Shown: positions 12,539-23,670 of the stretch, piece by piece
Layout of the letters: every line of letters begins with the position of its first letter
Numbering within the stretch: position 1 is the stretch's first letter
Source: Pholiota molesta
Lineage: Eukaryota; Basidiomycota; Agaricomycetes; Agaricales; Strophariaceae
Direction: 5' to 3'
Assembly (NCBI GenBank): GCA_014925825.1
Contig: JACGCK010000328.1
Coordinates: 1 to 40,318, forward strand
DNA: 40,318 nt
Program-made: the position numbers and the translations under genes
The notes under the pieces: model-generated
The model's input: the letters and a program-made list of their open reading frames with translations, nothing else
Database searches by the model: none
What the model was told of the DNA's origin: nothing

Positions 12539-14169
12539 TCACCATGTGCGATTCATGACGACTTCGGTGAGAGCCTCTAATCCAAGTTTGCTATCACCAT
12601 CGGGAAGTAGACGTAGCATGTCACGAGCTTTGTCTGCGTAGGCTTGCGCGAGAAGATGTGTACGCTCAACAGCTGAGGTATTTTGAATGTACTCCATGGC
12701 CTACATCATCGTTGAGGTGTCAACAAAGAGAGTTCAGGGTTCAAGTAAATTTGAAGTGTAAACTGACTAATTCTGTATCTCCAGGTGTCGTGAAATTCCG
12801 TTGGATCATTGGTAGCAGTTTGGAATTTTCTTCAGCGGCAAAGAGTACTGTAGCAGTGGCCAGACCCGGTTTTAGGTCCTTGGAATCTTCGTTATCTTCC
12901 AGCACCTAAAGAACTTAGTTAGTCCCTTCCACGAGTCTATTTTCTGCTCAAACCACTCACCTGGTGTGCGATGCCCATATTCCGCCCATAAGCATATGCA
13001 ACCTCCTTCCAGATGTCACCCTCTTGACAGCCACCAAGAATAACAGCAGAACGGGCACCCTTCGCCATCAAGCTCGCCGTTCTCAGATAAGTCTTTTCGA
13101 GATACAGTTCCCACGCGGCCTTCAGACTTGTAGGTCCTGGTATAAGACCAAGCTTTGGTGTCCTGACTTCTTCCATTCGCAAGAACTCTCCTTCGACCTG
13201 GTTTGATATCACGCTCGCGATCAGTTCAACGACTTCGCTCTCTCCCAAACGCGATAATGCTGTACTGGCGCGTCCTAGGAGGAAGTCGCCGCCGAGAATA
13301 GAAAGTTTGTTTCCGAAGCCTTCTTTCTCCTCTTCTGGAGTTGTTACGATGTTTTCGTGGAGAAGGGACGCGACGTGAATCATTTCTACTATTTGAGCTA
13401 AGCGTATTTGCGATGCGAGTAGTGAGGGCGGCAAAGCAAGACACGGAGAAAGGCTACGAAGGAGTGGTGCGGATGATGGAGGCGGGGGTGGTTTTGGACG
13501 CGGTATGGACTGCGGTAGGGCGAACACCGATTCGAAAGATGTTGCATCGTCCCGCATGCTTGGATTCCACTCATTGAGAATACTAGGAAGTGTCAGAGGA
13601 CGATTCAGCTCCTCTGACTCGCCAGAATTTGATTCGCACGCAGCGTTCCAAGCCTTGTGTTCCCATTGCCCTCCCAGTCCGTTGGTTGCGCGTGCAAATA
13701 ATAGCACTAGTAGAGAACGCAGTTGTTTTGAAGGATGCAGGAAATAATACTCTGCCATTCCGGCGAGCCCGGGGTGTGCAGCGCCGAGGAGATTCAACAT
13801 GCTTTTCCGAATGAGTGTAAGCTCTGACGCGACGAGAATGTAGGGATCTGGGAGTTGTCGGGCGGGAAGGGGTTCATGTTGTATTGGAATGGGTTCTGGT
13901 CGTGATCGAATAGCACGTTCGACTTGTTGAGCGAGGACGCTCAGTTTTCGGCGTTGACATCTCGTGACTGGTGTTCTACGCGCCAATGATCGACACAATG
14001 AGTGCATTGACGAGCCAGGGGGTATTGGGGAAGGCGCGCGCGCAGGAGGTCGAGGAGAGGAAAGAACGGACGTGCTGCGGGCTGCGGCAACGACGAAGCC
14101 GGATAGTGGTGGTGGTGAAAAGATACTACACGATATTTCCCGCGGCGACAGCGACATTCGCGCATTCAT
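12539..14169 (-). CDS. COQ1-like polyprenyl diphosphate synthase homologue lacking both aspartate-rich motifs
   Basis: Homologue of the trans-prenyltransferase that makes the ubiquinone side chain in mitochondria. Exons 14169-12961, 12905-12768 and 12700-12539 (introns 55 and 67 nt) give 502 residues. Family landmarks are YFLHPSKQLRSLLVLLFARA, AQIVEMIHVASLLH, FGNKLSILGGDFLLGRAS, YLEKTYLRTASLMAKGAR, EVAYAYGRNMGIAHQ and the C-terminal ALTEVVMNRTW. In active enzymes the first aspartate motif (DDxxD) follows MIHVASLLH; here the sequence reads HENIVTTPEEEKEG. The second motif after GIAFQ is replaced by VLEDNEDSKD. The lysine and arginine that usually bind substrate are kept. This suggests a catalytically dead partner subunit, like the D-less subunits Dlp1/PDSS2, although the body resembles COQ1 more closely. 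A second start at 14007 (MHSLCRSLARR) would give a typical mitochondrial presequence. Confidence 0.82.
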
Positions 14170-14477
14170 GACGCGCACTCGATGTACATAAATCCATTTA
14201 GTGCTGATTCCAATGCTCTAATATACATATTTATGCTGGCATGAAAAGTACATATGCGTGTTTGCTGTGTGTCTAGGAATTGAATATGTAGGAGAATGCA
14301 AGAAGGAAGCGAATGCGATGATGGCTATTACTATTGATAGGAATATTAAAATGACACAATGAATCCGAAGTGAATAAAGATCAGAGAGATCTAAGGTCCT
14401 TAAAAGCACTGTTCGAAAAGAGAAACAGAGCTCCATGCTACAGTCTTGTGGAGTGGGTGGCCAGCAGACTTAAAAAG
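14170..14477. other. Short intergenic stretch, nothing recognised
   Basis: About 300 bp, AT-rich, between the start of the COQ1-like gene and the end of the LAMTOR2-like gene. It must include the promoter of the former and the 3' UTR of the latter. No other feature seen. Confidence 0.4.
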
Positions 14478-15075
14478 TCAAGTGCGCACAGGCACAGGGG
14501 AGGCGGACGTAGTAGAAGACGGCGAAGGTTTTGTTTCAGTGATATGTTCTCGGAATTTACCCAGGGGCTTTGCCAGATGCGTCGCAAGCGCTTTTCCCTA
14601 TGAGAAAGTTTGACGTGGGCCTCTGAACGGCGAGGAAAAGAGCAGACAGGTGCGAACCTTGATCAGCAGTTCCTCCCATTCGACTGCGTCAGTCGCATTC
14701 AGTGCAAGAAGCATAAGAGGCTGGTGGTCATCTGAGAATACTTGCTGTGTTCCCGTCGAGAACTCATCTACTGGCAGCACGATGATTCTCCCGAGCTAAC
14801 ACCACGTAGAACAGGTCAGCGGTGTAGGCATGGTGAATTCCCTTCATGCGAGGGCTTCTCACCTCGCTATCGACCATTCCACAGCCATACTCCCTAGTCT
14901 CTTGCCACACTTCCGTGCATAGGCCAGCAATGATACGCACTTGGTCCTTTGCGCGTGAAGGCTGACTTGCAAATGATACCAATTCACCGGCAGTTGTGAG
15001 AAGTACAGCAGTGTGTAGATCGGGTGGAGCCAGGACTTGGGAGAGCAGATTGTGCAGCATAGAGAGCATCAACAT
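14478..15075 (-). CDS. Roadblock/LC7 protein, LAMTOR2 (p14)-like Ragulator subunit
   Basis: Predicted small scaffold protein of the vacuolar/lysosomal Ragulator-EGO complex that links Rag GTPases to TORC1. Exons 15075-14863, 14795-14658 and 14597-14478, with introns of 67 and 60 nt, join to 156 residues. The Roadblock fold is visible in order: N-terminal helix (MLHNLLSQVL), strand HTAVLLTTAGELVSFAS, helix QVRIIAGLCTEVWQETRE, then strands LGRIIVLPVDEF and PLMLLALNATDAVEWEELL, and a C-terminal helix. A Ser/Thr/Pro tail of about 20 residues follows. Three in-frame ATGs (15075, 15069, 15060) are possible; the longest is given. The second donor is GTTCGC, weak but required by the phase. The assignment to LAMTOR2 rather than another Roadblock protein rests on these blocks and the length. 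Confidence 0.75.
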
Positions 15076-15340
15076 TTTGGATAGAACTGAGTCGCACAGG
15101 AAAACGCAAAGCAAGGTCCAGAGGCCAAAGATGATTGGAGGACTTGTGAGGTCACCTTATGAACAGCAATTTTCTTGGCACGTGGAGTTGCCCTCATTGA
15201 GTAGTGCCAGTGGCAGTGCTGCCCCAGCGTTGCTTTTAATTCGTTCATTCTTACATTACAATACTTTATGCATGAACGTATGTGAACACCTTACACATGT
15301 ACATAATCCTAACTTAAAACCCCACTGGGCCATGTTATAC

Positions 15341-17787
15341 TCATACAGACTCTATTCGAGCGGTAGGCCCCGCTCCATTTGGCATCATTGTCCGTATGAA
15401 GTCCAGCTTGTTCACGTCCACGACTGCGACTTGTCGAGACTCTAGTGCCATTGCGATACGATTGATACCTTCGTGCTCTTGCCAAGCAATCTCAAATACA
15501 CCTGGCTTGTTGCCCACTCCAATAAACCATGACCACACGCATTCATAAGTCTGCATTTCCGGGTTTAGGAAGGATCACCATGAAGATAATAATGCGACGT
15601 ACCCTGGTGCGGTAGATATGAAGCCACCCATCTCCACCCCCGGTAGCAACGAATTTACCATCGGGATTGTATGTTAATGAGTAGAGCGGTCCTACGTGAT
15701 CTTTAAATATATGTAGGCATTCTCCTGTTACAGAATCCCACAATCGTGCGGTGCCGTCAAATGACGATCTGCATGATGATTCAGTTATTTAGTCAATTAA
15801 GCTTAGTTGTTGCAAAGAAGCTTCTTACGTGGCTAACAGTTCATTCGTCCCTGCCGGATGATCGACGCACCAGCCAACGGTACTGACAGAATGGCCGTGT
15901 CCTTTTAAGATTACACCCTGTTCTGACAACAGCCCGGGAATGTTGTCCGTTGCTTTCCCGATATTATCTACCTTCCATACGTAGGCAGTGCCATCGTCCG
16001 AACATGAAGCTAATCGAGTCCCACTCTGATTAACTCGAATTTGGTTGATCTCATCTTTGTGACCACTGATAAAACCGTCATTAAGAAGGCGCTCTGTAAA
16101 TCAGGATAGGCTCACTTCAGTGTTTTAATGGATTCATCCTCGTCCACCCGCATAATGAAGATACGCATATCTGCACCGGCACTGGCAAATGTATCTTCGC
16201 TGAGCCATTCCACGTCCAGGCAGCAATCTATATGTAGTAATTTTAGAAACAATTCTTAATGGAGCAAGGAGATATACCACAGACAATCACCTTTATGACA
16301 CCGATATTGTTTATGCAGACGTTTTTCCTTCACGTCCCATAGACATGCCGTACCATCTAGACTCGCTGTTATAAGCCATGCACCGCTCTTCGAAAATCGT
16401 GCTGCAAATATGGGGCCCTGTAAGAAAGCGATGTTAATCAGATATACAGAAATGCCATAAGAAGCAAACGCATACCTGATGTTGTGGATGTGAGAAATAC
16501 AGAGCTCCAGAACTTGTGCAAACCCGTAGAATGGAATCGTATGAACCAATCGCTAATAAAGTTCCATCAGAGTTCCAGTCTAACGACGTTAGATCCCCCT
16601 GCGAGACTTTCGAAACGTTTTCCAGTGCCACAGGCTCCTCTGGAGTAGTGGCAAAGTCGGAGGAATTTGGTAGAGGCGGGTCAGGAAGGTTCCATACGTT
16701 TACAACGCCATCTTTTGAACTAAATGGAACAAAAATCAATCCGAGAAATAGTGAATGGCAAGAAAACTAAAGCAATCACCCACCCAGAGGCTAACAGATT
16801 ATGCATCTTAGGATTGAACGCACACACGAATACCTTACAGAATGTCAGTAAATGCACCAAATTTCCTAATAATGTAGCCTCTACCTCTGTTTTATGTCCT
16901 GGAAGAAGTTGAACGACTCTGGGATCCGTCGTAGAATCGCCAGGGCCTTGAGCCCTGTTGAGCTTATCGGACCCGGGATGCTTAGCGGCTATGGTCTCCC
17001 AAGCATCAGGCATGGACAACTCTGTAACTATTTGAACTATATAAAGGAATGTTTGGCATGCCATATCTTTGGAAAAGCAAGGAGTTAACTTACCTTCAGG
17101 GAGACTATCAATATCCATTTCCGTTGACATGCGCCTTGGGCGCTTCTCTACATGACCTTCTATTGGAACAGGAGATGTTTTCCGTTTGGCAGTGGTATCG
17201 GGTCCTACGGATGAGGGCGTTTGTGGTTTAATTTGGTCTTGATCTATTACACTCTCTCTTGAAGTACTCGTTTCAAGCGGTCTCGTTTGACCCGTCCTAG
17301 TGGGTAGAGGAATCTTTGCTGGCGATGATGGCGGCGGCGCTGCTGCATGTGTTAAAGGTCTATCCGCCAACAGTTGAGATAAATTCGCAGCTTCCATATG
17401 CACATCGGAGGGCGCGGGTGACTTTTCTGAGGGCTCTTCTAAAGAACATGTATGAGGTTCGAGGAGAGAAAAGCCAGCCTTGCAGTTAGTGGCCAATGCA
17501 TCCGTCCGCCAATGTGATTCGACTTCAAGATAAAGCAGTGCCTTGCTAAGTAGATCTATAAGTTCCCCACGCGGTATGTGTTTCTGGAAATATGGCGAAT
17601 TTTGTAAGCGGCCCTCATTGCGTAGCGCGAATGCGGAATGGTTGAAGCCTGGAGAACGAATGAATGAATGGTCAACAATTCGTTGGGATGTTAATAAAAA
17701 GACATGAAAGTTACCGGAGTCTTGAAAGTAGGAGTAGATAAGACAGTTTATCTCGTCTGCTGTTATAATAATTGGCGCGGCTGTCAT
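15341..17787 (-). CDS. TBL1/Sif2-like LisH and WD40 repeat protein
   Basis: Predicted nuclear co-repressor subunit related to animal TBL1 and yeast Sif2, which belong to histone deacetylase complexes (NCoR/SMRT, Set3). Ten exons: 17787-17715, 17648-17094, 17021-16885, 16833-16784, 16719-16476, 16417-16291, 16227-16116, 16065-15829, 15768-15603, 15550-15341. All phases agree, giving 636 residues. The LisH motif spans residues about 8-40 (TADEINCLIYSYFQDSG then FNHSAFAL), followed by the family block RGELIDLLSKALLYLEVESHW. A Ser/Pro linker holds a KR-rich stretch. WD repeats fill the C-terminal half, for example DGVVNVWNL, DGTACLWDV, DDGTAYVWKV and DGTARLWD. The 5' end faces the DCAF11-like gene across 177 bp. 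Confidence 0.87.
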
Positions 17788-17964
17788 GACTTGGGGATGA
17801 AGGGACTACACAGCGTCTAAGCCAGAGAGAAGAAGGTGACAGTTACCTGTCACGACTGGTCTGCTGTTTGTCCTGGCTTGGGTGAATCTCCGATCCCACG
17901 GTGACATCAGTGCCGTTCCCCAGACTGCTTAGTAGTTATCCTTATCCTACCTCTCCCCACCGAC
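17788..17964. promoter_or_regulatory. Divergent promoter shared by the TBL1-like and DCAF11-like genes
   Basis: Only 177 bp separate the two divergent ATGs, so both promoters and 5' UTRs lie here. It holds a perfect inverted repeat, GTGACAG-TTAC-CTGTCAC, at 17836-17853 and a CRE-like octamer TGACATCA at 17902-17909. Both contain a TGAC core of the kind bZIP or homeodomain factors bind. No strong TATA box is seen. Function is inferred. Confidence 0.5.
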
Positions 17965-20535
17965 ATGGCAGACGCCAATGGCTCTCCAGACAGAGACGAT
18001 GTCGGCTCTGACGAAGGCGGTAGTAGGCTCCAGGACATTCTAAGCAGTGAGTGCACCCCGATCGCGGCCATCTTCTCAGCTTATCTCCTCAAAGCCTTGT
18101 TCTCTGCTCAGTCTGCTGGGGGAACACAACGATCGAACGCTCAAGGAGGGCGGGGCCCTGTTAGACTTCCTGCGATTACTCTGCAAGATCTGGCACGGTT
18201 AATGAGTGTGGGGGCTGCTACGAGGATAGGGAATAACCGCGTAACAATTCAGCCTGAAGACGAAGAAGACGAAGAAGATGATGGAGATTATATGGAGGAA
18301 GACGATGAAGATGTCTATTCCCCATCTCATCAAAGTACACAGTGGTTTCCTCCTGTCACAGAACCACAACAAGCAGGATTGGACCTACTTGCTAGTGGTG
18401 AATTTGGACGGGTTGGAGTCAAACACAGGACGAGAAGAAATAACTTGAACATATCTAGAAGCGTGCTGAATCAATTTTACCAACCTATTCCTATCCCCAG
18501 CCGAGAGGACACTCAAAGCGTTTGTTCTCATTACTTTGAGGATTATCGTTCAATAACTCATTCTATTTATAACTTCACAGAATCTTGTTCCTAACACTAA
18601 TGGAACCACTGTAGCAACATACGATGCGAATATGTACACAGCGCAGTTCTCGGATGGTGAGGCATCCTTATAATCAGTCTTTGTCTCTGCTCTAATTCTT
18701 AAACTCAGATTCTTCCTTTTACTACACATGTGCTCAAGGTGCGCACGCTCTCACGTACCCTATACCATGTCGATCTGACTTCCGCTATTAGACTTCAAGT
18801 TGCATGTGTTCGACATGAGAGCCTCTCCCACATCCGTTAATGCTCCTGGTGTAGGGCTTCCCTCCAGTCGGCGGAGTCGGCAGGATACCAGTCTGACAAC
18901 CCAGATGCCCTTACGAAAGGTCATTCAAGGACATCCAGGGAGGTGGACCATCACAGACGCTAACCTCTCCCCTGATAATGAACGGTATGCTATCTATATG
19001 ATCGTCACGTCCATGCTGTTAATCCATACCTATTGCACAGCCTAATTTATTCATCCATTGTAAGAGGATTAAAAATAGATTTTTCGAATGAACTTGAATT
19101 GAATTTATTATCATAGGCGCCTACAGTGTATATGACAAGCACTGCACCAGATGGTAACACAGCCCAAATCCCAATACCATTTGCGGATCCAGTCAGCAGA
19201 CCGTCACCGTTTTTCGGTTATGGCGAAAGCTTTGGAATTTGGAGTTGCCGATTCTCTGCTGACGGCAACGAGGTTGTTGCTGGAGGGAGCGGGAAAATAT
19301 TTGGTGTGTCAATAGAGGTTCCTTCGAAGGAGGCTCAATGTCTAAATATTCAAAATATAGTATACGATCTGCTGGCTAATAAAAGAACAGTAAAAATCTC
19401 TGCCCATGAGGATGATGTGAATAGCTGCTGCTGGGCAGATACTACATCTGGGAATGTGCTAGTTAGCGCCTCGGACGACACATATCTCAAAGTTTGGTAA
19501 GCCTACACCTCACTATCTAACACCACTCATGGAGCTGACGAATGGGATAGGGATCGGCGATCTCTGGGTGCCTCCAGGAAACCCTCTGGTGTGCTAATTG
19601 GGCATACTGAAGGTATCACATACGTATCGGCCAAAGGTGACGGTCGTTATATTATCTCCAACGGCAAGGATCAAGCCGCACGTCTTTGGGACCTTCGTAA
19701 GATGCGTTCTAGCGCAGAATTCGATGCAGTGAAACGAGAACACCGTGACTATGGCATCTCAAATTTCGACTACAGGTGCGCACAATGGATTCTATCATAA
19801 TTAATCACAGCTATACCTAATCTTTATTGCAACTATTTCACAGATATCCTCATTATCCAAAGCCAAGATACAAGGCTCATCCAAAGGATTGCAGTGTAAT
19901 GACATATCGTGGACACAGCGTTCTTCGAACCCTTATTCGTTGTCACTTCAGCCCGTCAGAGACGACAGGATCGCAGTACATATACTCCGGTTCAGCAGAT
20001 GGCAGGGTGCATGTGAGGAATAAATTTATTTTCGTTTCATTCTTTGTAATGCCCATACCTACTTCGCATGCGACAGATATGGTCTCTTGACGGGCGCATC
20101 GTGCAAGTTTTGGATCGCTCAAAAACGCTCCCTGCAACATTTTCACCGTCGGGACCGGAACCGGAACCCTCAACTAGCACGAACTCTAATATTTGTGTAC
20201 GCGATGTCAGTTGGCACTCAAAGGTCAGATTTTGGCGTTCGTCATGGATGATGTCCGCAAACTATGACTAATATTTTATCTTATTTCAGGAACCTGTGAT
20301 CATGAGTGCTGGATGGGAGAGTGCTCGAGGTGGCACGGTCATTGCTAGGCATGAATATAAAGGTCTATCAAAGATGCCCGGAGCTTTGGAGGACTGGGTA
20401 GAGAAGCAACGACAAGAGTTGAATGATACCACAAATGTCAGACGGTCCGCACGGCTGCAGGCCGGTCGAGGGCATTCTCAGTATCACGTTCCAGGGCATT
20501 TTGCATCAGAGGATGTCGATGATGAAGAGTTCTAG
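17965..20535 (+). CDS. DCAF11 (WDR23)-like WD40 protein, CUL4-DDB1 substrate receptor
   Basis: Predicted WD40 substrate receptor of CUL4-DDB1 ubiquitin ligases, related to animal DCAF11/WDR23 and plant LEC14B. The first exon (17965-18519) has an acidic tract (EDEEDEEDDGDYMEEDDED) and a block RRNNLNISRSVLNQFYQP. Further exons join in phase through about nine short introns. Joined blocks include DSSFYYTCAQDFKLHVFDM, RWTITDANLSPDNERLIYSS, SFGIWSCRFSADGNEVVAGG, KISAHEDDVNSCCWADTT, GHTEGITYVSAKGDGRYIIS, KDQAARLWDLRKM, YIYSGSADGRVHIWSLDG and PVIMSAGWE. The ARLWDLRKM block carries the WDxR motif typical of DDB1-binding WD40 proteins. One exon is only 19 nt (19041-19059). The protein ends in an acidic tail, DVDDEEF. 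About 600 residues; frame intact. Confidence 0.85.
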
Positions 20536-21784
20536 TACGGGTTTTCCGTCTCCTCTGTTTCTCGTTTGAATCATTGATCAGGGATTTATACGAGATGTTA
20601 TTCACGGTACTTATGTGCGGTTGGTTGTATGTGTATATGGTATGTATATGTATTATACATCGGTGTAACTTGTATCAATAGTTCATCAAACGCTATCGTT
20701 CGAAGTTTCATCTTCCACTCCACTCAGGTTAGGCCGCTGAAATTCCATATGCTTGCGTTCAACAAATTGTTGTTGATTTTGAATGAATCAGGAATGATCG
20801 CGTATACTCTCTTGTATTAAGCCATCACAGCAAATGCTAGGATGACACTACATACATTTGGAATGGGCTTCTGGCTGAAAAAGGCGATTATTTAATTTCA
20901 GTTGTTATCAACCATGAATGCTCTGCTAATTTCTAAACGCATGCCACACTTTTAAGTAACTGTATACGTATCGCTCGCTTATGTATGACACATATTTTTG
21001 AGTTTTGCGCTGCCACTCAGGTTCCCGAAAATAGACCTGACTATGTATGAATATAAGTAAAAGTGGGATACTTACCACCGCCCATGTGGGCTCATCGGAA
21101 ACATGTTTAATTTCTATCCGTGTAACTTAATCAACTGAGATGCACCTGGCATAGGTATGTTCTCTGCGATGTACGTTCGTGCGATGCTACAGAGCGCTCC
21201 GATCTTAAATAATACATATGCGACCGAACAAATTACTTGGATATTTTCTGAGCTTCTTTAGAGATGTGGTGACACAGCAATGATGTGTGCACTAGTAACA
21301 AAGCCTGAGAAGCATTTATATGTAGGTCATTATGTCCCAACTTTGAAAAGATGCATGTTTTTGTTTTGTTTCACAGTCAGATGGTCACCAGTCAACTTTC
21401 ATCCCTAAAACATACATGTCCTTCTGATATTGACAAAATGTTCAACTCCGATTTCAAATGCCTTTGCGCGACAACATCGCAATCGCAAAACCCGGATGGC
21501 CGGTCAGGAAAGGTTACTTACTCGGGAAGGAAGGCCTCTGAGGCAAATTGTATAGCATGGCTGAGAGAGTTTCCGGCATAGCGTTATTTGATTCGAACAC
21601 CACATCTCTTAGGTACAAGGAGAACAGATGGCACCTGAAATGGGCATTCGAGCTCTAGTGTGGCAGAAGACGCGCGATGAGAGCTGCCAAAAGCTTTACG
21701 ACAAGGAGGCTTTAGAACAATGCAACAGATGACTCGTGGAGGTAGAGCCGCAGCCCAGCTGCGCCTCTCCTCGTGGAGGTATCA
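20536..21784. other. Gene-poor AT-rich intergenic region
   Basis: About 1.25 kb downstream of the DCAF11-like gene. It has no conserved-looking frame or splice pattern. Near its right end a 12-nt direct repeat (CTCGTGGAGGTA) occurs at 21733-21744 and 21770-21781, immediately outside the inverted-repeat element, and may be part of it. Confidence 0.45.
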
Positions 21785-21804
21785 GTCGATGGGTATAACT
21801 CGCT
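21785..21804 (+). repeat. Left terminal inverted repeat
   Basis: The sequence GTCGATGGGTATAACTCGCT is the exact reverse complement of 22700-22719. The two copies are 935 bp apart, outer edge to outer edge. Confidence 0.75.
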
Positions 21805-22204
21805 TAGGCCCGATCTAGGGTCGGGCCTTTCCCACAATTCGGCATGCAGATTTCCCGGCCTGCTGGCTGGAACCTCCGGGCAGAGGCCCTTTATTTTTTC
21901 TAGAGGCTGCTGTCTGGCCGATGTGCCGCATGGCTGAGCAGGCGGCGGCGGGCGCAGAACCGGCTGCTTGCCATTGTCGGGCCATGCGCAAGCACAATGG
22001 AAATTTCACATGATGCGCCTGGTATGTTTGAGAAGGTGGCGGCGGTAGGATTGCCAAAGAGCAGAACTCAGAAAAACGAGCGGCTGACGGTATTGTGGTG
22101 GCATAAAGCCGCCGCGGGATGGTGAAGGCGGCGGAGGCGGTGGTTGGCGGTGATGTATAGCGCGGGCGGTGGCGAAATAGCGAGGACAGCAGGTGTATGA
22201 GCAA

Positions 22205-22440
22205 TGGATGCGTCGAGCGTCGTTGTCAATCCGTTGTGCGCCGCCGTTGGTCGTGCGCCGTCCACATCATCGTTTGCGCATCGTCCATCCGTTGTGCGCT
22301 GTCCATACATCGTGCGCTCTGCGCCGTCGTTCGTGCGGTGTCGTCGTTAGCGCGCGTCCGTGCGTGGTCCTTCGTTGTGCACCGCCGTTCATCCTTCATC
22401 GTGACGGTGTGCTCTCCTCTTTTGTGCGTTATCCGCCCTT
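22205..22440. repeat. Degenerate CGT/GTGCG minisatellite
   Basis: A run of imperfect units built on CGTTGTGCGCCGTCC-like words, such as CCGTTGTGCGCCG, CCGTTGTGCGCTG, CATCGTGCGCTCT and CGTTCGTGCGGTG. Unit length varies from about 12 to 20 nt. It lies wholly inside the inverted-repeat element and is open in more than one frame only because of its composition. Confidence 0.5.
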
Positions 22441-22699
22441 CGTTCATCATAGCAATTTATTTAGCTACTACAGTGGTATACAAGCCTGTAAAATATGGAA
22501 TAGGCGCCTGCATACGCCGAGTACGGCATTCCAGCTCCGAAATCGAAATCGACTAGACAAAACAAACGGCCTGGCCGTGGACCTGCCGTGGACAAAACGG
22601 CCGCACGGACAGAAGACCGGGGACTCGGCGGGGAGGGGACAGTCTAAGGGCTGGGGAACATCCACGTGATATATTGCTAAATGGGGAATTTCAACCTTT

Positions 22700-22719
22700 A
22701 GCGAGTTATACCCATCGAC
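22700..22719 (-). repeat. Right terminal inverted repeat
   Basis: Exact reverse complement of 21785-21804. It is flanked on the right by CTATGACTCCTCCTCGTG, which only partly mirrors the left flank. Confidence 0.75.
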
Positions 22720-23670
22720 CTATGACTCCTCCTCGTGTTTTGCGAGCCGGAGGAACAGACATGCAAGCGTTCTGACAAAGTTCCTTTACTGACTTCCCGT
22801 AAGGATAAGTTTATCCCCGGAGCATCCTTGATAGCCATCGGCGCGAAGGAAGCTGGGCTCTGAAAATAATTCGAGAATGCATGCGACCGTCAGGGAAATC
22901 GCAAAAGACGAAGTGGTGAGTACCCCGTTCCAGCGATTTGAGTCGAATTGTTCACAGCCCGTCATGTAATTTTGGTGCAATATGACAGATGAGAGCACTC
23001 ATAAAGGGGTGTAAATCAGAAGATACTCATCAACAGAAGCGCGTGGGCTGGGTATCCAACGAACTTGGACACGGTGGATGCCACAGCTTTGCCCTTTCAG
23101 GAGCCGCTTATCGATAGATGCGCGGAGATGGAAGAATAATAACGGGATTCAGCGAGACTAAATGTTTGCCTTAATCAGGAAGGCAATTAATTCAGAGACG
23201 CCGAAGGGCAAAATGCAGAACGAAGAAGGCGCGAAACTGGGAGGTCCATGCGAGGGATCGAGAGGAGTGAAACGATAATAACGCGAGGCGACGTAGGACG
23301 GTTGAATGTTGGTTGAGGACACGAGGCTTGCAGTGGTCACAGCATGGACTGATGCCACTGGAGAACGTGGCATGGCACTGCAAGTGGCGTTGGTGTGAAT
23401 GTTCGCATGTCCGAATATAGGGAGGATGCATTTGTGCGATAATACTAGCGCTCCGGTCGTCAGCGGCGCAGTAGGTGGCGTACCTGATCTCCCTTTGTCC
23501 TTTTGCCATATAATTAACCTTTCAATATAACACATGCCCCTTGTGGCCAAGGAATACCGTAGAATTATCTTCCCTGCTCCACCATTTTGCCAATACGTGA
23601 TGTACATAAAAGCTGCCTAGCCAGCGCCTCTCCACCTTCTTCCCCTTCCCTCTGCACATCTCTGCACACC
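22720..23670. other. Intergenic region upstream of the Ser/Gln-rich gene
   Basis: About 950 bp without a recognisable gene. Near 23.51 kb there is a TATA-like stretch (CCATATAATTAACC), and a pyrimidine-rich leader runs into the ATG at 23671. These likely mark the promoter of the following gene. The remaining short frames look like chance. Confidence 0.45.

Larger units (their letters stand above)
21785..22719. mobile_element. Candidate non-autonomous DNA transposon with terminal inverted repeats
   Basis: Perfect 20-bp inverted repeats, GTCGATGGGTATAACTCGCT, bound this 935-bp segment at 21785-21804 and 22700-22719. Similarity continues weakly outward: GGAGG(T)A-TCA occurs on both sides. The interior is far more GC-rich than its flanks and has no transposase-like frame. 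A strong hairpin (GGCCCGA/TCGGGCC, 21807-21827) lies just inside the left end. An imperfect CGT-rich minisatellite fills 22.2-22.44 kb. No clear target-site duplication is visible next to the 20-bp repeats, so the true ends may lie further out. A MITE or solo remnant is the best reading; the superfamily cannot be named. Confidence 0.55.

Noticed and set aside
22193..22669. Long overlapping frames in the minisatellite region
   Set aside because: Open in several frames because of the repeated CGT/GTGCG composition; the translations are low-complexity and arginine-rich, not protein-like.
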